A DNA stretch of 64,000 bases from Undaria pinnatifida (GCA_012845835.1 JABAKD010000019.1:12231344-12295343), one strand, 5' to 3'. Positions 51,101-57,336 are shown, numbered from the stretch's first letter. Program-made: numbers and translations. The notes: generated by a model not told the origin, from the letters alone.

Positions 51101-53290
51101 CTGGTACCTCCTATCGTAGCACGCGCCTTTTGCTTTAATTTAGGGTATTTCAGGCAAGCGACTGTGGGCTACAGCTCTAGACTATATATATCCTTACCGT
51201 GACGTCGCCAAAGTCAAGCAGTAACGCCTTTCTTTGGGGATTCAGAGAGGAAACCCTGTTCGAAAACAACGAGGGTTACGGCATCTAGCATCTATCTAGG
51301 TCACGCGAAGCAGCCAGGGACGCCCGAGTAAAGGGGGTGCCCGCACCTCATTGCAAGGTAACGTACGGCACGCACGCACGCACGGGAGCATGGTGATGAT
51401 ACGCGTGCTGTTTCACGCTGTTGTGCACTGTTGACAGACGGGGCGTGTTACGACAGAGGTAGCACTTTTTTTGCTCTATATATAGTCTAGTATATTATTA
51501 TTGCTGATTATGTATTTTTTTCCTGAATGATGACTCGATGTTTCCTTAACCCGAAATGGTCGGAAATGTAGTCTATTAATAGTCTAGACGGTTCATTTTC
51601 TTATTTGCAATTATGTTTTGTGTTTGCGTACCTAGCTAGGCCATCTGGGGCTGTTAATCGGATCGCCTTTTCAGTCTACACCCAAAATGAGTGTTTCTTG
51701 GTCAGGCGCGTGCTACGATAGAGGTATATACCTTTTTTTGGCTAGGAGTTTGTTTTCTGAATGACGGTGCTCCTTAACCCGAAATCGTCGGAAATATCGG
51801 CATAATATAGATAGGCCATTTTTGTTGCATCATTCTCGTTGTGTACCTAATAATAGAGGCCATGTGTTTTTTTATCCGAAAGCAGTATTTTTTTCTCCAC
51901 AAATCGGTATTTTGGGGAGAGGTCTTAAGCTCCCAAATTGAGGAACCTCCTCAGAAAAAAAAAAAGTGGCGCGCACCTCTGTCGTGGCACGCGTGGTCAC
52001 CCGGTTGGGGTGTGGAGCTCCTCAAGTGATAATCATAATAAAAATAATTGGTCGACCTCTACCGTGTAGCCCTGGTACCCCATACCGCATTTATTTATGC
52101 ATTCATTCGCCGGGTTTGTGGTCGATATACATGTTTCTCCAAAGGGTTGGTACATCCTCGTAGGAGCTAGACAGCCCGCGAAACCGCCGAGAGTGTGCGT
52201 CCCTTTGCAATGCACGTCACCATATGCCTGATTAGAACATACTCTTGTCTCGCCCTGTGTTTTCTCCCCTTGTATCAGCATGTATGTGAGGGCTGGGAAT
52301 GACTTATGTACACTTCGAAGTACCAACGAGAGCTGGTCGAAATGACGGCGGCCGACCGGACTTTCGAGCCTCGACGCAGCATCGTAAATTCAAGAGCGGC
52401 ATGTGGTACACCGTGGACATGACTACTAAGCACCCAAACTACTGTAGTACCTTCCGTACGTTCACAGGGCATTCATTGTCAGGGTCAACGTTTGATGTAG
52501 TGCTCGTTTTGAAAGACCCCTCGTAGGCGATTTTTATACTGTGTATTTCGGCCGATTGATTCAGACTAGGGCCGCCAACGTTTCCCAACCGAAGCAGTGA
52601 TGATTGCGGCAGACCCTGTTAGACGCCTACCCACGGTTTTTGGGGACGGTTCCTTTTCAAACAGCGTGAAGAAACTAAGTTTTGCACTTCTGAAAGGGAT
52701 AATCGCAAGACAATTCATTGGAGCTTGCGCAAAAAAGCGCCTTTCTTTCCCGCTTGGTGCTTGCCGCGAACTGGATGCAACGTATAGTAGTAGAGGACTC
52801 GAGTTTTTCAAGTCAAAGCCTTCGACGACCGTTGCACCGCCATCATCAAAGAAGAGCCGGTCGCTTATTCCAGGTAGTCCACACCACCTACCTGCTTCTC
52901 TGTTTCCATCTATCGGGCTCTTTTTATGGCATCGGCATTCCAAGGACTTGTCTTGTCTAACATATACTTGCGAAGCATATCTTTTTGAGTAGACAAGTCG
53001 AGGGGGGAGGAGGGGGTAAAAAGGTTGGTGCATTTCCAAACCCAAAATCGAGATTACAGTATAGCACACCCAGTGCACAGTAAGAAGTCGTAGATGCAGC
53101 GATACAGGCATTCCAACACGGCGCACTCACAGGAAGGAGAGGTAATAGCGCCAGGGAGGCTGGGAAGCTGAAGCTGGTGCGACGTACCTTGATTGAGTGA
53201 TCTCGCCGAGAACACGAAGGCGCTTTCGCACCAAAGTAAATGACGCAGGGCTGCCGATAACAAGGTGGTGAGTGCCGCTGCGCGCGTCAT
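30064..53290 (-). CDS. Secreted polysaccharide-lyase-like/WSC protein, about 15 exons
   Basis: Thirteen exons from 47833 to 30064 join in phase into 2079 nt (692 codons plus stop). Two tentative 5' exons bring it to about 795 residues. The architecture is: signal peptide; Cys-rich segment; lyase-like copy 1; lyase-like copy 2; WSC 1; WSC 2; stop. The lyase-like unit resembles concanavalin-type jelly-roll polysaccharide lyases (heparin-lyase-I/glucuronan-lyase type) in FTHLGQLKG, GEWVHVEI and RMKLGLYHS. That assignment is from memory of family patterns and is moderate. Brown algal alginate lyase is one possibility. WSC domains are Cys-rich modules that bind carbohydrate. A role in cell-wall polysaccharide binding or remodelling is inferred. 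Introns run from about 0.4 to 4.2 kb and are full of mobile elements, none of which breaks an exon. Confidence 0.82.
30345..30445 (-). mobile_element. SINE fragment
   Basis: It matches the 3' half of the SINE at 61175-61490 in the same orientation: CCGCGGTCACAGGTGTCGCC, then GCCTTCGTTTTTATCGCA and AGGGTTCA. It has no tRNA-like head. It lies in the last intron of the WSC gene. Confidence 0.7.
30480..30558. repeat. Two-copy 39-bp tandem repeat
   Basis: ATTAGTTAACGTCGTTCAGT, then GAACCCATCTCTTTGCAAG, is repeated at 30519 with two changes. Confidence 0.9.
31176..31517 (+). mobile_element. MITE family A copy in the last intron
   Basis: It runs from GACGCGTGCCACGGTAGAGG to CACCTCTAGCGTAGCACGCG plus TC. 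Interior landmarks: CGACGGGGCTCCTTAGCCC, CCTAGGCCATGGGAATTTTC, GGTCTTGAGCTCCCAAATTG. It is longer than other copies because of an extra segment around 31245-31335. Confidence 0.88.
31695..31756 (-). CDS. Exon 14: middle of WSC 2
   Basis: 62 nt, phase 0 in and phase 2 out, acceptor TCAATACAG|TGGTGC, donor GA|GTAAGT. It encodes WCNDFCSEFKAKYFGVQYGR. Confidence 0.93.
32516..32800 (+). mobile_element. Partial MITE family A copies
   Basis: GAACGCGTGCTACGATAGGA opens a copy that reaches CCTAGGCCATGGGAGTG at 32645. At 32711 a second left-end-like sequence (GACGCGAGCAACGGTAGAGG) starts in the same direction. No right ends found. Confidence 0.6.
33140..33385 (-). CDS. Exon 13: end of WSC 1 and start of WSC 2
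   Basis: 246 nt (82 codons), acceptor CGTTTTAG|TGCTGG, donor GAG|GTGCGA. It encodes CWCGGSTDSDVARHGAATCD, YPCSGDDELTCGGYYAMSLY, then RYLGCYKDARFERALS and ending DDMTYE. Cysteine spacing is typical of WSC. Confidence 0.93.
33498..33745 (+). mobile_element. MITE family G copy
   Basis: The left end GATTCTACGATAGCCTCCCC and the right end GGGGGGCTACGGTAGAAC are inverted repeats. The copy is about 248 bp long and related to 60821-61069 and, inverted, to 57090-57336. The interior has TTTCTTTAACGAACGTTTCA and CATGGCTGCTCGACACAAGG. Confidence 0.8.
34230..34451. mobile_element. Decayed MITE family A copy
   Basis: It runs from GACGCGTGCTACGATGGTG to CACCCTTACCGTAGCTGCGT plus C. Only CAGCCGGGGCTCCTTGAG is clear inside. 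Another right-end scrap (ATATCGTAGCACACGTCGA) lies at 33954-33972. Confidence 0.65.
34490..34790. repeat. Satellite of CCATGG/CCCACGG words
   Basis: CCATGG, CCACGG, CCGTGG and TCCCA words recur every 10-18 bp (for example CCCACGGATGTCCCATGGAT). It sits in the intron between exons 12 and 13. Open frames here are repeat artefacts. Confidence 0.75.
34850..34906 (-). CDS. Exon 12: middle of WSC 1
   Basis: 57 nt, phase 0 both sides, acceptor ACCTAAAG|ATGTGC, donor AAT|GTGAGC. It encodes MCSDYCAGEIYFGVQYGRN, the central WSC segment. It matches exon 14. Confidence 0.9.
35035..35938. repeat. CATGGCA satellite split by an LTR element
   Basis: CATGGCACTGCCATGG-type words fill 35040-35345 and resume at 35739-35938 directly after the miniature LTR element (35360-35734). 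The array was evidently one block before the insertion. Confidence 0.8.
35360..35734 (-). mobile_element. Complete TRIM-type miniature LTR retrotransposon
   Basis: Two 85-bp terminal repeats (35360-35444 and 35650-35734) differ at one base and have TGTTA..TAACA ends. TATC flanks both sides (35356-35359, 35735-35738). On the minus strand the 5' repeat is followed by AA and TGGCGTCGTCGGCAGGACC, which would pair with a tRNA 3' end. A polypurine tract (AGGGGGGGAGAG) abuts the 3' repeat. Total length is 375 bp with no coding. Inside is a tRNA-like 3' half (GTGGGTTCGATCCCCACATC then CACCA) with a perfect B-box. It depends on another element for enzymes. Confidence 0.92.
35973..36161 (-). CDS. Exon 11: end of copy 2 and start of WSC 1
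   Basis: 189 nt (63 codons), acceptor TTCCAAG|GTGGGA, donor GAG|GTAAAC. The first part (VGDAEVEYKNISIEGPNGVI) matches exon 7. The second part (GTMYVGCYKDAKGDRVLDN) is the opening of a WSC domain, ending NMTPE before the splice. Confidence 0.92.
36385..36441 (-). pseudogene. Relic copy of exon 11 (first)
   Basis: The minus strand reads LGGDKV, stop, YKNTRIAGP, aligning with VGDAEVEYKNISIEGP of exon 11 but with an in-frame TAA. It lies just upstream of exon 11, in intron 10. Confidence 0.6.
36470..37560. repeat. GGCCGGGCC satellite in two blocks
   Basis: GGGCCGGGCCGGGCC words alternate with AT-rich TTTGAAAATTTGAT spacers in 36475-36875 and 37155-37560. Between them is a family C module (36930-37080), so the array was probably split by that insertion. 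The layout (GC word plus TTTGAAAA spacer) recalls the family E satellite. Confidence 0.85.
36930..37080 (+). repeat. Family C module
   Basis: ATTATAAAAAATGAAAATAC, then ACTCCAGCGTGAGATCGAAG, CTTTGCAAGCTGTGTGTGAT, GATCGCGCGTATTACGAG and GATATAGGTCGGCGACTCCC. It is truncated after CTTACAACTA. Confidence 0.85.
37690..37757 (-). pseudogene. Relic copy of exon 11 (second)
   Basis: The minus strand reads VGGGEVEYKNIIEWPNGVII, against VGDAEVEYKNISIEGPNGVI in exon 11. The frame is intact over 20 residues but the matching WSC start is missing, and no acceptor AG precedes the homology. Probably an unspliced remnant. Confidence 0.6.
38267..38455 (+). mobile_element. Partial MITE family A copy
   Basis: The left end GACGCCCGCTACGATAGAGG, interior TGAATGGCAGAGCTCCTGAA and CCTAGGCCAAGGAAGG are present. 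No right end. Confidence 0.7.
38484..38590. repeat. TAGTACTAA minisatellite
   Basis: About ten units of the 9-12-bp word ATAGTACTA with small changes, followed by ATAGTATCAACAGTAG. Confidence 0.9.
38850..39062. repeat. Tandem repeat made from an exon/intron border
   Basis: On the minus strand, about six units of roughly 32 nt start TTCGGGCTATACC, pass CACTCCAAATAAG and end GGTATG. The exon 10 end itself reads CTCGGGCTGTACCACACCGC, then AAACAAG|GTATG. So the array repeats the last coding bases of exon 10 together with its donor. Confidence 0.8.
39036..39158 (-). CDS. Exon 10: copy 2, lyase-like C-terminal strands
   Basis: 123 nt, acceptor TGTGGAAG|GTGACT, donor AAG|GTATGT. It encodes VTLSGAVEGTAVWPSSVKPV, then MRLKLGLYHTANK. 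Its 3' border and donor are embedded in the tandem repeat that continues into the intron at 38850-39035. Confidence 0.9.
40046..40403 (-). CDS. Exon 9: copy 2, jelly-roll core (fused 4+5)
   Basis: 358 nt, phase 1 in and phase 0 out, acceptor GGACCAAG|G, donor CAG|GTGCAG. It encodes FIVPKSKERAEIVVQNGPEG, SYVFKYSFKAKEGMRVATYS, TRFGQLKGSSGGYQLSGDPI and EEATGEWVNVVVETTFGKSM. It corresponds to exons 4 and 5 of copy 1 without the intron and is two codons shorter overall. Confidence 0.9.
40464..40680 (+). mobile_element. Partial MITE family A copy
   Basis: GACGCCTGCTACGATAGGGA opens the copy. GAAACGGGGATGCTTAAC and ATACCTAGGCGGTGGGATTG follow. The right end is absent. It starts about 60 bp upstream of exon 9. 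Confidence 0.65.
40780..40995. repeat. GAGGACACTTGACACT minisatellite
   Basis: About seven units of 28-32 bp (TGGCTTGAGGACACTTGACAC and variants such as CGGGACACTTCACACTATGG). Confidence 0.85.
41098..41255 (-). CDS. Exon 8: copy 2, Cys-containing start
   Basis: 158 nt, acceptor TGAACAAG|GGAGAATGC, donor CCAG|GTGTGA. It encodes GECEKIDITCEELDGHAIDW, then ECVLGPGALTEVEARGG and EPCSR. Length and phases are the same as exon 3. Confidence 0.88.
41300..41520. repeat. (GGGA)n microsatellite
   Basis: A long purine tract, mainly GGGAGGGA, with a poly-G core at about 41448. The Ser/Pro-rich frames opposite are artefacts. It lies right after the acceptor side of exon 8. Confidence 0.95.
41656..41766 (-). 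CDS. Exon 7: end of lyase-like copy 1 and linker
   Basis: 111 nt (37 codons), acceptor CCTGCAG|GTGGCC, donor ACG|GTGAGA. It encodes VADGEVEYRDISIEGPMGII, then RTSPVDATDTCTIDPGT. The first half matches exon 11. The tail links into copy 2. Confidence 0.88.
42700..42965. repeat. Four-unit minisatellite, about 63 bp
   Basis: Units share CTGAGGAGATATGG/GCC, CTGAAAGTG, CCACCCTCTCTCC, AAAACTC and ATCGAGGT. The minus strand is open through all units, giving a 239-codon frame (42291-43010) that I attribute to the repeat. Confidence 0.75.
43332..43454 (-). CDS. Exon 6: copy 1, lyase-like C-terminal strands
   Basis: 123 nt (41 codons), acceptor GCGAAAAG|GTTAAC, donor AAT|GTGAGT. It encodes VSGPVSGKAVWPRDLKPVAW, then RMKLGLYHSIHN. 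Exon 10 has the same length and 22 of 41 identical residues. Confidence 0.9.
44630..44735 (+). mobile_element. Partial MITE family A copy
   Basis: It has GACGCATGCGGTAGAGGTGC, GGCTCCTTGCTTGATTGAGG and CATGGCCTAGG. It is compressed and lacks a right end. Confidence 0.55.
44764..44910. repeat. GGGTAGGGGTA telomere-like array
   Basis: About 140 bp of GGGTA and GGGGTA units with a few GGGTTA and GGGTAGAT variants, inside the intron between exons 5 and 6. Confidence 0.9.
45710..46033 (-). CDS. Exon 5: copy 1, jelly-roll core
   Basis: 324 nt, phase 0 both sides, between CTCAG|GTACAAG and GAG|GTGAAA. It contains EGPEGFPFLKNEKYIFKYSF, ATRFTHLGQLKGSAGGYMIS, GDPIYSLTANKHGLMVRFSN and WDDATGEWVHVEIITTFGES. 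Copy 2 has the matching residues in one exon with exon 4. The GTGAAA donor is somewhat weak, but the protein alignment with copy 2 supports the border. Confidence 0.9.
46384..46423 (-). CDS. Exon 4: copy 1, FIVAKDEERSEVK
   Basis: A 40-nt micro-exon between acceptor GTCGACAG|G and donor AAG|GTGAGT. It completes the Arg codon of exon 3 and encodes FIVAKDEERSEVK. It corresponds to the first 13 residues of exon 9 (FIVPKSKERAEIV), where no intron follows. Confidence 0.85.
46600..46771 (-). mobile_element. Partial MITE family A copy
   Basis: The right end (CCTGTATCGTAGCATGCGTC) and the landmark GACGATTAGGGGTTCAGGAG are present. The other end is unclear. Confidence 0.55.
47234..47470. other. Unassigned intron sequence
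   Basis: The rest of the intron between exons 3 and 4. No repeat or coding signal recognised. Confidence 0.35.
47676..47833 (-). CDS. Exon 3: copy 1, Cys-containing start
   Basis: The acceptor is CCAACGCAG|GGAACATGC and the donor CCAG|GTATGA. It is 158 nt long, phase 0 in and phase 2 out. It encodes GTCKPINKICDALGDNQIDW, then DCVFGPDSLEEVFQRGG and NPCSR. It aligns residue by residue with exon 8 of copy 2, which is also 158 nt. Confidence 0.85.
48890..49070 (-). other. Possible extra or relic exons in intron 2
   Basis: At 49070-49033 a short coding-like piece (ADTCAIDSST then GTGAGT donor) mirrors the end of exon 7 (ATDTCTIDPGT then GTGAGA). Just downstream, at about 48990-48895, a frame reads DPGCFCYVGEGAFSANFRIF. 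Phases do not connect cleanly to exons 2 and 3. This may be a decayed third lyase-like repeat or a missed exon. Confidence 0.3.
49150..49590. repeat. Two-copy tandem duplication, about 229 bp
   Basis: AGACAAAGCGAACACACGGA at 49159 and AGACCAAGCGAACAGTAAAT at 49388 begin matching segments. Both continue through GTTAGTAGCGGGGT, ACCTAGTACGTA, GTGGACAGATCAGGTGA, CAGGCGGG and ATTCCACATC. A (CAT)n run sits in copy 1. Located in intron 2. Confidence 0.85.
49905..50190 (-). mobile_element. Nested partial MITE family A copies
   Basis: Two reversed family landmarks occur: GGGGCTAAGGAGCCCCGTCT at 49990 and GGTTTGGGGATAAGGGGACG at 50104. They are followed by ATTGCTACCTCTATCACATC. Confidence 0.55.
50266..50793 (+). 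other. Unrecognised 175-codon open frame
   Basis: The longest plus-strand frame in intron 2. It contains IDIPILDVRGVRISIGVRYL, then TEEEAFLLKHGSQPFCSTQI, and later a Cys/Val/Pro-rich tail that looks non-coding. No family recognised and no splice support found. Confidence 0.2.
50849..51125 (-). mobile_element. MITE family A copy, inverted
   Basis: It runs from GACGCGTGCTACGGCATAGA to CTCCTATCGTAGCACGCGC. Reversed landmarks: TTCCTCAATTCGGGAGCTTA, CCGACAATTTCGGGTTAATT, CCCGTCATTCAGAAAACATT. Confidence 0.85.
51437..51700 (+). mobile_element. MITE family A copy lacking its right end
   Basis: GTGTTACGACAGAGGTAGCA at the left, then CTGAATGATGACTC, CTTAACCCGAAATGGTCGGA and AGGCCATCTGGG. It runs straight into the next copy at 51705. 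Confidence 0.75.
51705..51994 (+). mobile_element. MITE family A copy
   Basis: It runs from GGCGCGTGCTACGATAGAGG to CACCTCTGTCGTGGCACGCG. A GGTCA direct repeat lies just outside (51700-51704 and 51995-51999), a possible target duplication. Landmarks CTTAACCCGAAATCGTCGGA and GGTCTTAAGCTCCCAAATTG are intact, making this one of the best copies. Confidence 0.88.
52063..52268 (-). CDS. Tentative exon 2: Cys-rich segment
   Basis: The acceptor is TGATACAAG|GGGAG, phase-compatible with exon 1. The exon is open for 68 codons to ACG|GTAGAG and ends in phase 0, as exon 3 needs. It includes YGDVHCKGTHTLGGFAGCLA and GETCISTTNPANECINKCGM, with seven cysteines overall. An alternative acceptor (GTTCTAATCAG) lies 39 nt further in, but its phase does not match exon 1. 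No named family recognised. Confidence 0.45.
53188..53290 (-). CDS. Tentative exon 1: signal peptide
   Basis: ATG at 53290 starts MTRAAALTTLLSAALRHLLW, a basic start followed by a hydrophobic core, and runs to the strong donor CAAG|GTACGT. It leaves phase 1, which fits the next exon. An in-frame ATG 33 nt upstream (53323) would add MTQQKLRNLCD and spoil a classical signal. The link to the downstream exons rests on phase alone. Confidence 0.5.
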
Positions 53291-53329
53291 ATCGCACAAA
53301 TTGCGTAGTTTTTGCTGGGTCATCGACGG

Positions 53330-53365
53330 TTCACATTAGCTGCGCCCCCAGGGGAATCGAACCCA
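53330..53365 (-). other. tRNA-like B-box
   Basis: The minus strand reads TGGGTTCGATTCCCCTGGGG, a perfect B-box match. The acceptor and D arms do not fold convincingly, so I do not call a tRNA gene. Confidence 0.35.
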
Positions 53366-53516
53366 GATGGTACATGTACAGTTCGATTGGTTCGCCACGC
53401 GTTCTTCACCACCTTCCCACGGCTAAAAACTATCCATACTATCCTATACACATTCCGGGTACTACTGTACTGTAGTTTGTCTCCAACATGTGGGTGGAGT
53501 TCTAAATGGGCGAACG

Positions 53517-53795
53517 ACATTTGGATACCTCGGTTCGGCCTGTTGAGCTTCTACCGGGAATGCGGACCAATACTTCGCCAACAATGGTAGAGACACGCCA
53601 TAACCACGGAGCAAATAGTCAGCCCATGGTGCACTTAGACTTCGTTTTATCCTCCGCGTGTTTCTGGCTTGGATGCTTGGATACCTCCGTTAGCTTTATT
53701 ATCCTCCGCGTGTTCCTGGCTTGGATGCTTGGATACCTCCACTCGGCGCGTTGTGCTTCTACATGAAATGCGGACCAAACACATTCGCCAGCATG
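53517..53795. repeat. Diverged local repeats (TTGGATACCTCC)
   Basis: TTTGGATACCTCGGTTCGGC to GCGGACCAATACTTCGCCA (53520-53581) recurs as CTTGGATACCTCCACTCGGC to GCGGACCAAACACATTCGCC (53729-53790). CCGCGTGTTTCTGGCTTGGA at 53655 repeats at 53707. Confidence 0.75.
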
Positions 53796-53799
53796 TATG

Positions 53800-54740
53800 T
53801 GCCAGCCACAGGCGGCGCAGATGTGACGTGTTTGGACGTAAACGTACATATACTTCGAGGTAGAAATATCATGCTTTGGTGCGGGGCCAACATGGTCAGC
53901 AGGACTGCAGCCTGTAACTCTCGTCAGCCATAGACCATCACTCTCGTCGTTGGGAGCACGTGATGACATTGCTGGACGTAGTTTGGGGATTTTTTTGCAA
54001 GAAGCAAGACACGAAGGTACACGGCATTACCTACGGTGTAGCAATGCCACCACCAACATCTCGCCGCGTAGCCTCTATACGTCAACGGAAACCGCTATAT
54101 ATACGGCAACGATACCCTCGCTCAACGCTCCATGCCTATACAAGGACACCGCGAAGCACCGCCCCTGATGCTCACAAGTCATTTTCTTGAAGATATAACG
54201 TGTTGCTCATCTCCTAATCAATATGGAAACCCTCGAATGGAATGCCGTCGAATACACGTACATGTATCCATACTGCTTACGTACCAGGTCTAGAAAGTAA
54301 CCCTCGGCAACGCTACTTATTATAGGGAAGGGTATCTCGTCAATGAACCGACTCTTGTTTTTTTTTGGCTCTAAAGCAACCCCGGCGTCTGCTACGATAG
54401 AGGCATAGAACCTCTACAAGTGTTGGCGAAAGCGTTTTGTGGACGACGCCGGGGCTCGCTGGCTTGCATTGTTTTGTACAACATTCTTGGTTTCATATAG
54501 ACTACGTGTACACTGCAGGCTATTGAATAGACTAATCCTACACGGTACTACGGTGCACGAACGAGTTGTATTTTCGTTTATATATATCAAAATCGTTTTC
54601 GGGTGGGGGTATGGAACAGTTTGTCAATCAAGTGAGCAGCCACAGCGAAAAAAAATCTTGCAGCGCACCTCCACCGCCCCCCCGCCCCCCCTGACTCAAT
54701 AATAAGCCAATAAACTATTAATATTAATAGTAGTGCCATA
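53800..54740. other. No recognised gene; MITE A left end at 54384
   Basis: CGTCTGCTACGATAGAGGCA marks a family A left end without a partner. Otherwise nothing recognised. Confidence 0.4.
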
Positions 54741-54744
54741 AAAT

Positions 54745-55085
54745 AAATGTGCAATATTGTGCTCTACATACATGCAGTATATCATACCGCAGGTACTTCG
54801 AAGCATGTTTTCCCAAACAAATAAATGATGATATGCTGTTCCCCTGCATTTTTTTACGGCAACGTGTCTCATAGATGCTGCGCCCCCTGACTGAAGCCAT
54901 TGCCATAGTAGTAGTAGTACTAAATGTCCAACATTGTGCTACATACAGCAAACAAATCATACCACACACAGGTATTTCGAAGCATGCGTTCCCAAAACAA
55001 ATAAATGATGATAATATATATGCCGCTGCCCTGTCTGTGCGTGTTTTTATTATGGCAGCGTGTTGTCACATAAATGATACGAGCG
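54745..55085. repeat. Two-copy repeat, about 178-bp spacing
   Basis: AATATTGTGCTCTACATACA, then ATCATACCGCAGGTACTTCG, AAGCATGTTTTCCCAAACAA, ATAAATGATGAT and GGCAACGTGTCTCATA recur at 54928-55078 with small changes. Confidence 0.85.
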
Positions 55086-55089
55086 AGGG

Positions 55090-55825
55090 CGGGTGAACAG
55101 CCAAGAATTTCACTGTCTGTGAGGCTAGGAGATAGGTTTCCCCTAACCTCTCGGAAATGCGTTTCCTACCAAACAGGAAGACAGCATCATCTAGCAGGCA
55201 AATGGTGGACGCGCATCGCGATATTTTCCTGTGCTTGAGGGTCTGCTGCTGGCTGTACTCTAGACAAATCTGGTAACGAAATAATGCAGAATATCACCAC
55301 CGCCAGGTACTACATACATACACCAGTAAGTAGATGCCCCTCATAACGTAGGTGCGTGTGGTAGATGCAGCGAAGAACAGGGGATTGGGTGAGCGTGTGG
55401 CGGTATTTATTTGGTGTTTTGTTTCGACAGCTTCTGCATTGCGCACGGCCTAGCAGAGGCACACGAGTACCTTCCTAGTATTGGTTTATGTTGCAAACAA
55501 ATGAGATTAGCTCCGCATATATATTCTATTGGACGGCAACTAAGTAATATAATAGTGATCGATGTTATACGAAGCATACTAATGATAATAACACACAGTG
55601 ACAATTCCGGTGACGGTCTGTGGAGAGTGGTGGTGGTTTTACCGAATACCTGGCCACACTAGGTCCCAATAATAGTGGGCTCCCAGGGCACGAAAACACG
55701 TTTAATAACAAGAAGAGTCAGGAGTCTTGGACACCTGGCGGACAACGTAATGTGCATACCAGGGGCACAGATGAGTTAAAGACACAGTAAATCGCCGTTC
55801 GTTGTATCATGCCACGGATTTAAGT
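55090..55825. other. No recognised gene
   Basis: Nothing recognised on either strand. Confidence 0.4.
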
Positions 55826-56255
55826 TGATCCACGACGCGTATCCCGGTCGCCCCGGTGGCGCATCAGCTTATCCTCGAGCCTGGCATAGATAGGTCAGTT
55901 TCGTGAGTTCGAGCCCCGCCGATAGAATAGTCGTATGTATGTATGAATCCGTTGAAAATTTTTCTTGTGCACAAATTGACTTGCGGAAAGCGCGAGAGCG
56001 TGAGTTAGCAACAACACTCGGCGAAAAATCGACGAGCAGTGGGATTGCTGAACCCTTTGCGCGATAAAAAATTGAATGCAAGAAACGGGGGGAAGAAGGG
56101 GCGACTCCTGTGACCACGGCTTGTCCAGAAGAAGCTGGAAAAGTAGAAGTGTGAGAAAGAAAGTAAAACTAGAATAAAAAATAACCGTGTGGAAGTTTGG
56201 TGAGCTCACGCTTTAGTGTGTTTTCCATCCGCTCGAGGATGAAACAGAAAACGAA
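55826..56255 (+). mobile_element. tRNA-derived SINE inserted in a family B module
   Basis: A tRNA-like head at 55848-55921 has an A-box-like GGTGGCGCATCAGCTTATCC and B-box GAGTTCGAGCCC. A body follows (ACAAATTGACTTGCGGAAAG, CGTGAGTTAGCAACAACACT, CTTGTCCAGAAGAAGCTGGA) and an A-rich end near 56175. The left flank (GATCCACGACGCGTAT) and right flank (GTGTGGAAGTTTGGTGAGCT, then CCATCCGCTCGAGGAT) are the two halves of a family B module. A second copy at 61175-61490 lacks that module. Confidence 0.82.
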
Positions 56256-56519
56256 GGTACAACAAGTCGACTATATTCCCTTATGAATATAGACTAAATG
56301 GCTCGTGGCCTCCGCCGCGGGAAGAGATACCTATTTTGTTGTTTGCCTTCATTACTCGACCATCAAGCACGCGTCCCTTTCGAGACGGAGTACCGTTCCT
56401 ACTCCGAGTAGAGACACCATCAAGAGCGAGGGGGTCCTGGCTGCTTCGCTCGTTGTGCCGATGTGTTACCCGGAAATAGCCCGGTCAGAAAGGGCGATAA
56501 TATATATATACAGTATTAA

Positions 56520-56945
56520 TAGTTTCCACGCACAAATTGAGCTGCCCCACCTGTCCCTCGCCCCCTTCCCCCCCTCCCGCCCTCCTTTTTGATCAAAATC
56601 AGGCCCCCACGTCCTTAAAAACTCCGCCCTCCCCTCACCGGTTATTCGACTTACAGGATACACTTGATAAACTGATGCATTTCCTTCCACAGTTGTCAAA
56701 TTTTGTCCCCCTCAGAAAGGGGTTTTATAGTTTCCGCGCACAGCCTGCCTAACATCACCCTATTGACCCTGATAGCTGCACTGTAGCTGCAAGGGGAGCC
56801 GCCGACCTATATCCTTAATGAGGACACACAACCCGTAATACGCGCGATCGGAGTATCACGCACAGCTTGCAAAGATGAGTTTCGACAAAATATTCGATCT
56901 CACAGCTGCTGCTGGAGTATATTTTCACTTTTTATAACATTATCC
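56520..56945 (-). repeat. Family C long copy, inverted
   Basis: Reverse complement of 59615-59990: CCGGTTATTCGACTTACAGG, TTTGTCCCCCTCAGAAAGGG, GGGAGCCGCCGACCTATATC, then GCGATCGGAGTATCACGCAC, ending in TTTTCACTTTTTATAACA. Confidence 0.85.
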
Positions 56946-56956
56946 CTATCGTATAC

Positions 56957-57066
56957 ACATATATATTATAAAAATTAAAATACACTCCAGCTGTGAGATC
57001 GAAGATTTCGTCGAAACTCATCTTTGCAAGCTGTGTGTGATACTCCGATCGCGCGCATTACGAGTT
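56957..57066 (+). repeat. Family C module facing the previous copy
   Basis: ATTATAAAAATTAAAATACA, then CTCCAGCTGTGAGATCGAAG, through GATCGCGCGCATTACGAGTT. With 56838-56945 it forms an inverted repeat of about 105 bp per arm and a short spacer. Confidence 0.9.
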
Positions 57067-57089
57067 ATCACGGCTATAGACTATGCGTT

Positions 57090-57336
57090 GAGTGGTGCTA
57101 CGGTAGCCCCCCCAACTTTTCTTTAACGAAATCGCCGGTTTTGAAACAGCTCCCAGCCGTATCTATCTCGTGAAACACGGTGCCCCTTGCCGCCCCGACG
57201 TCATCGTTCGATAGACCTTTTGCAAACATGAACATATGTGTGTGAGGGTGGTTTTTTCATAGAGCATCCTTCCTCGTGTCGACCAGCCATGAAACGTTCG
57301 TTAAACAAAATCGCCGTTTTGGGGGTAGAATCAGTC
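57090..57336 (-). mobile_element. MITE family G copy, inverted
   Basis: It runs from GTGCTACGGTAGCCCCCCCA to GTTTTGGGGGTAGAATCAGT. The interior has CCGACGTCATCGTTCGATAG and CAGCCATGAAACGTTCGTTA, the reverse of 33498-33745. Confidence 0.78.

Noticed and set aside
52566-53126. 186-codon minus-strand frame between the tentative exons 1 and 2
   Set aside because: Overlaps an equally open plus-strand frame, no domain, and it lies in the predicted intron.
55848-55921. Intact tRNA gene
   Set aside because: A-box and B-box are good, but the stems do not pair properly and the same sequence heads a SINE at 61490.
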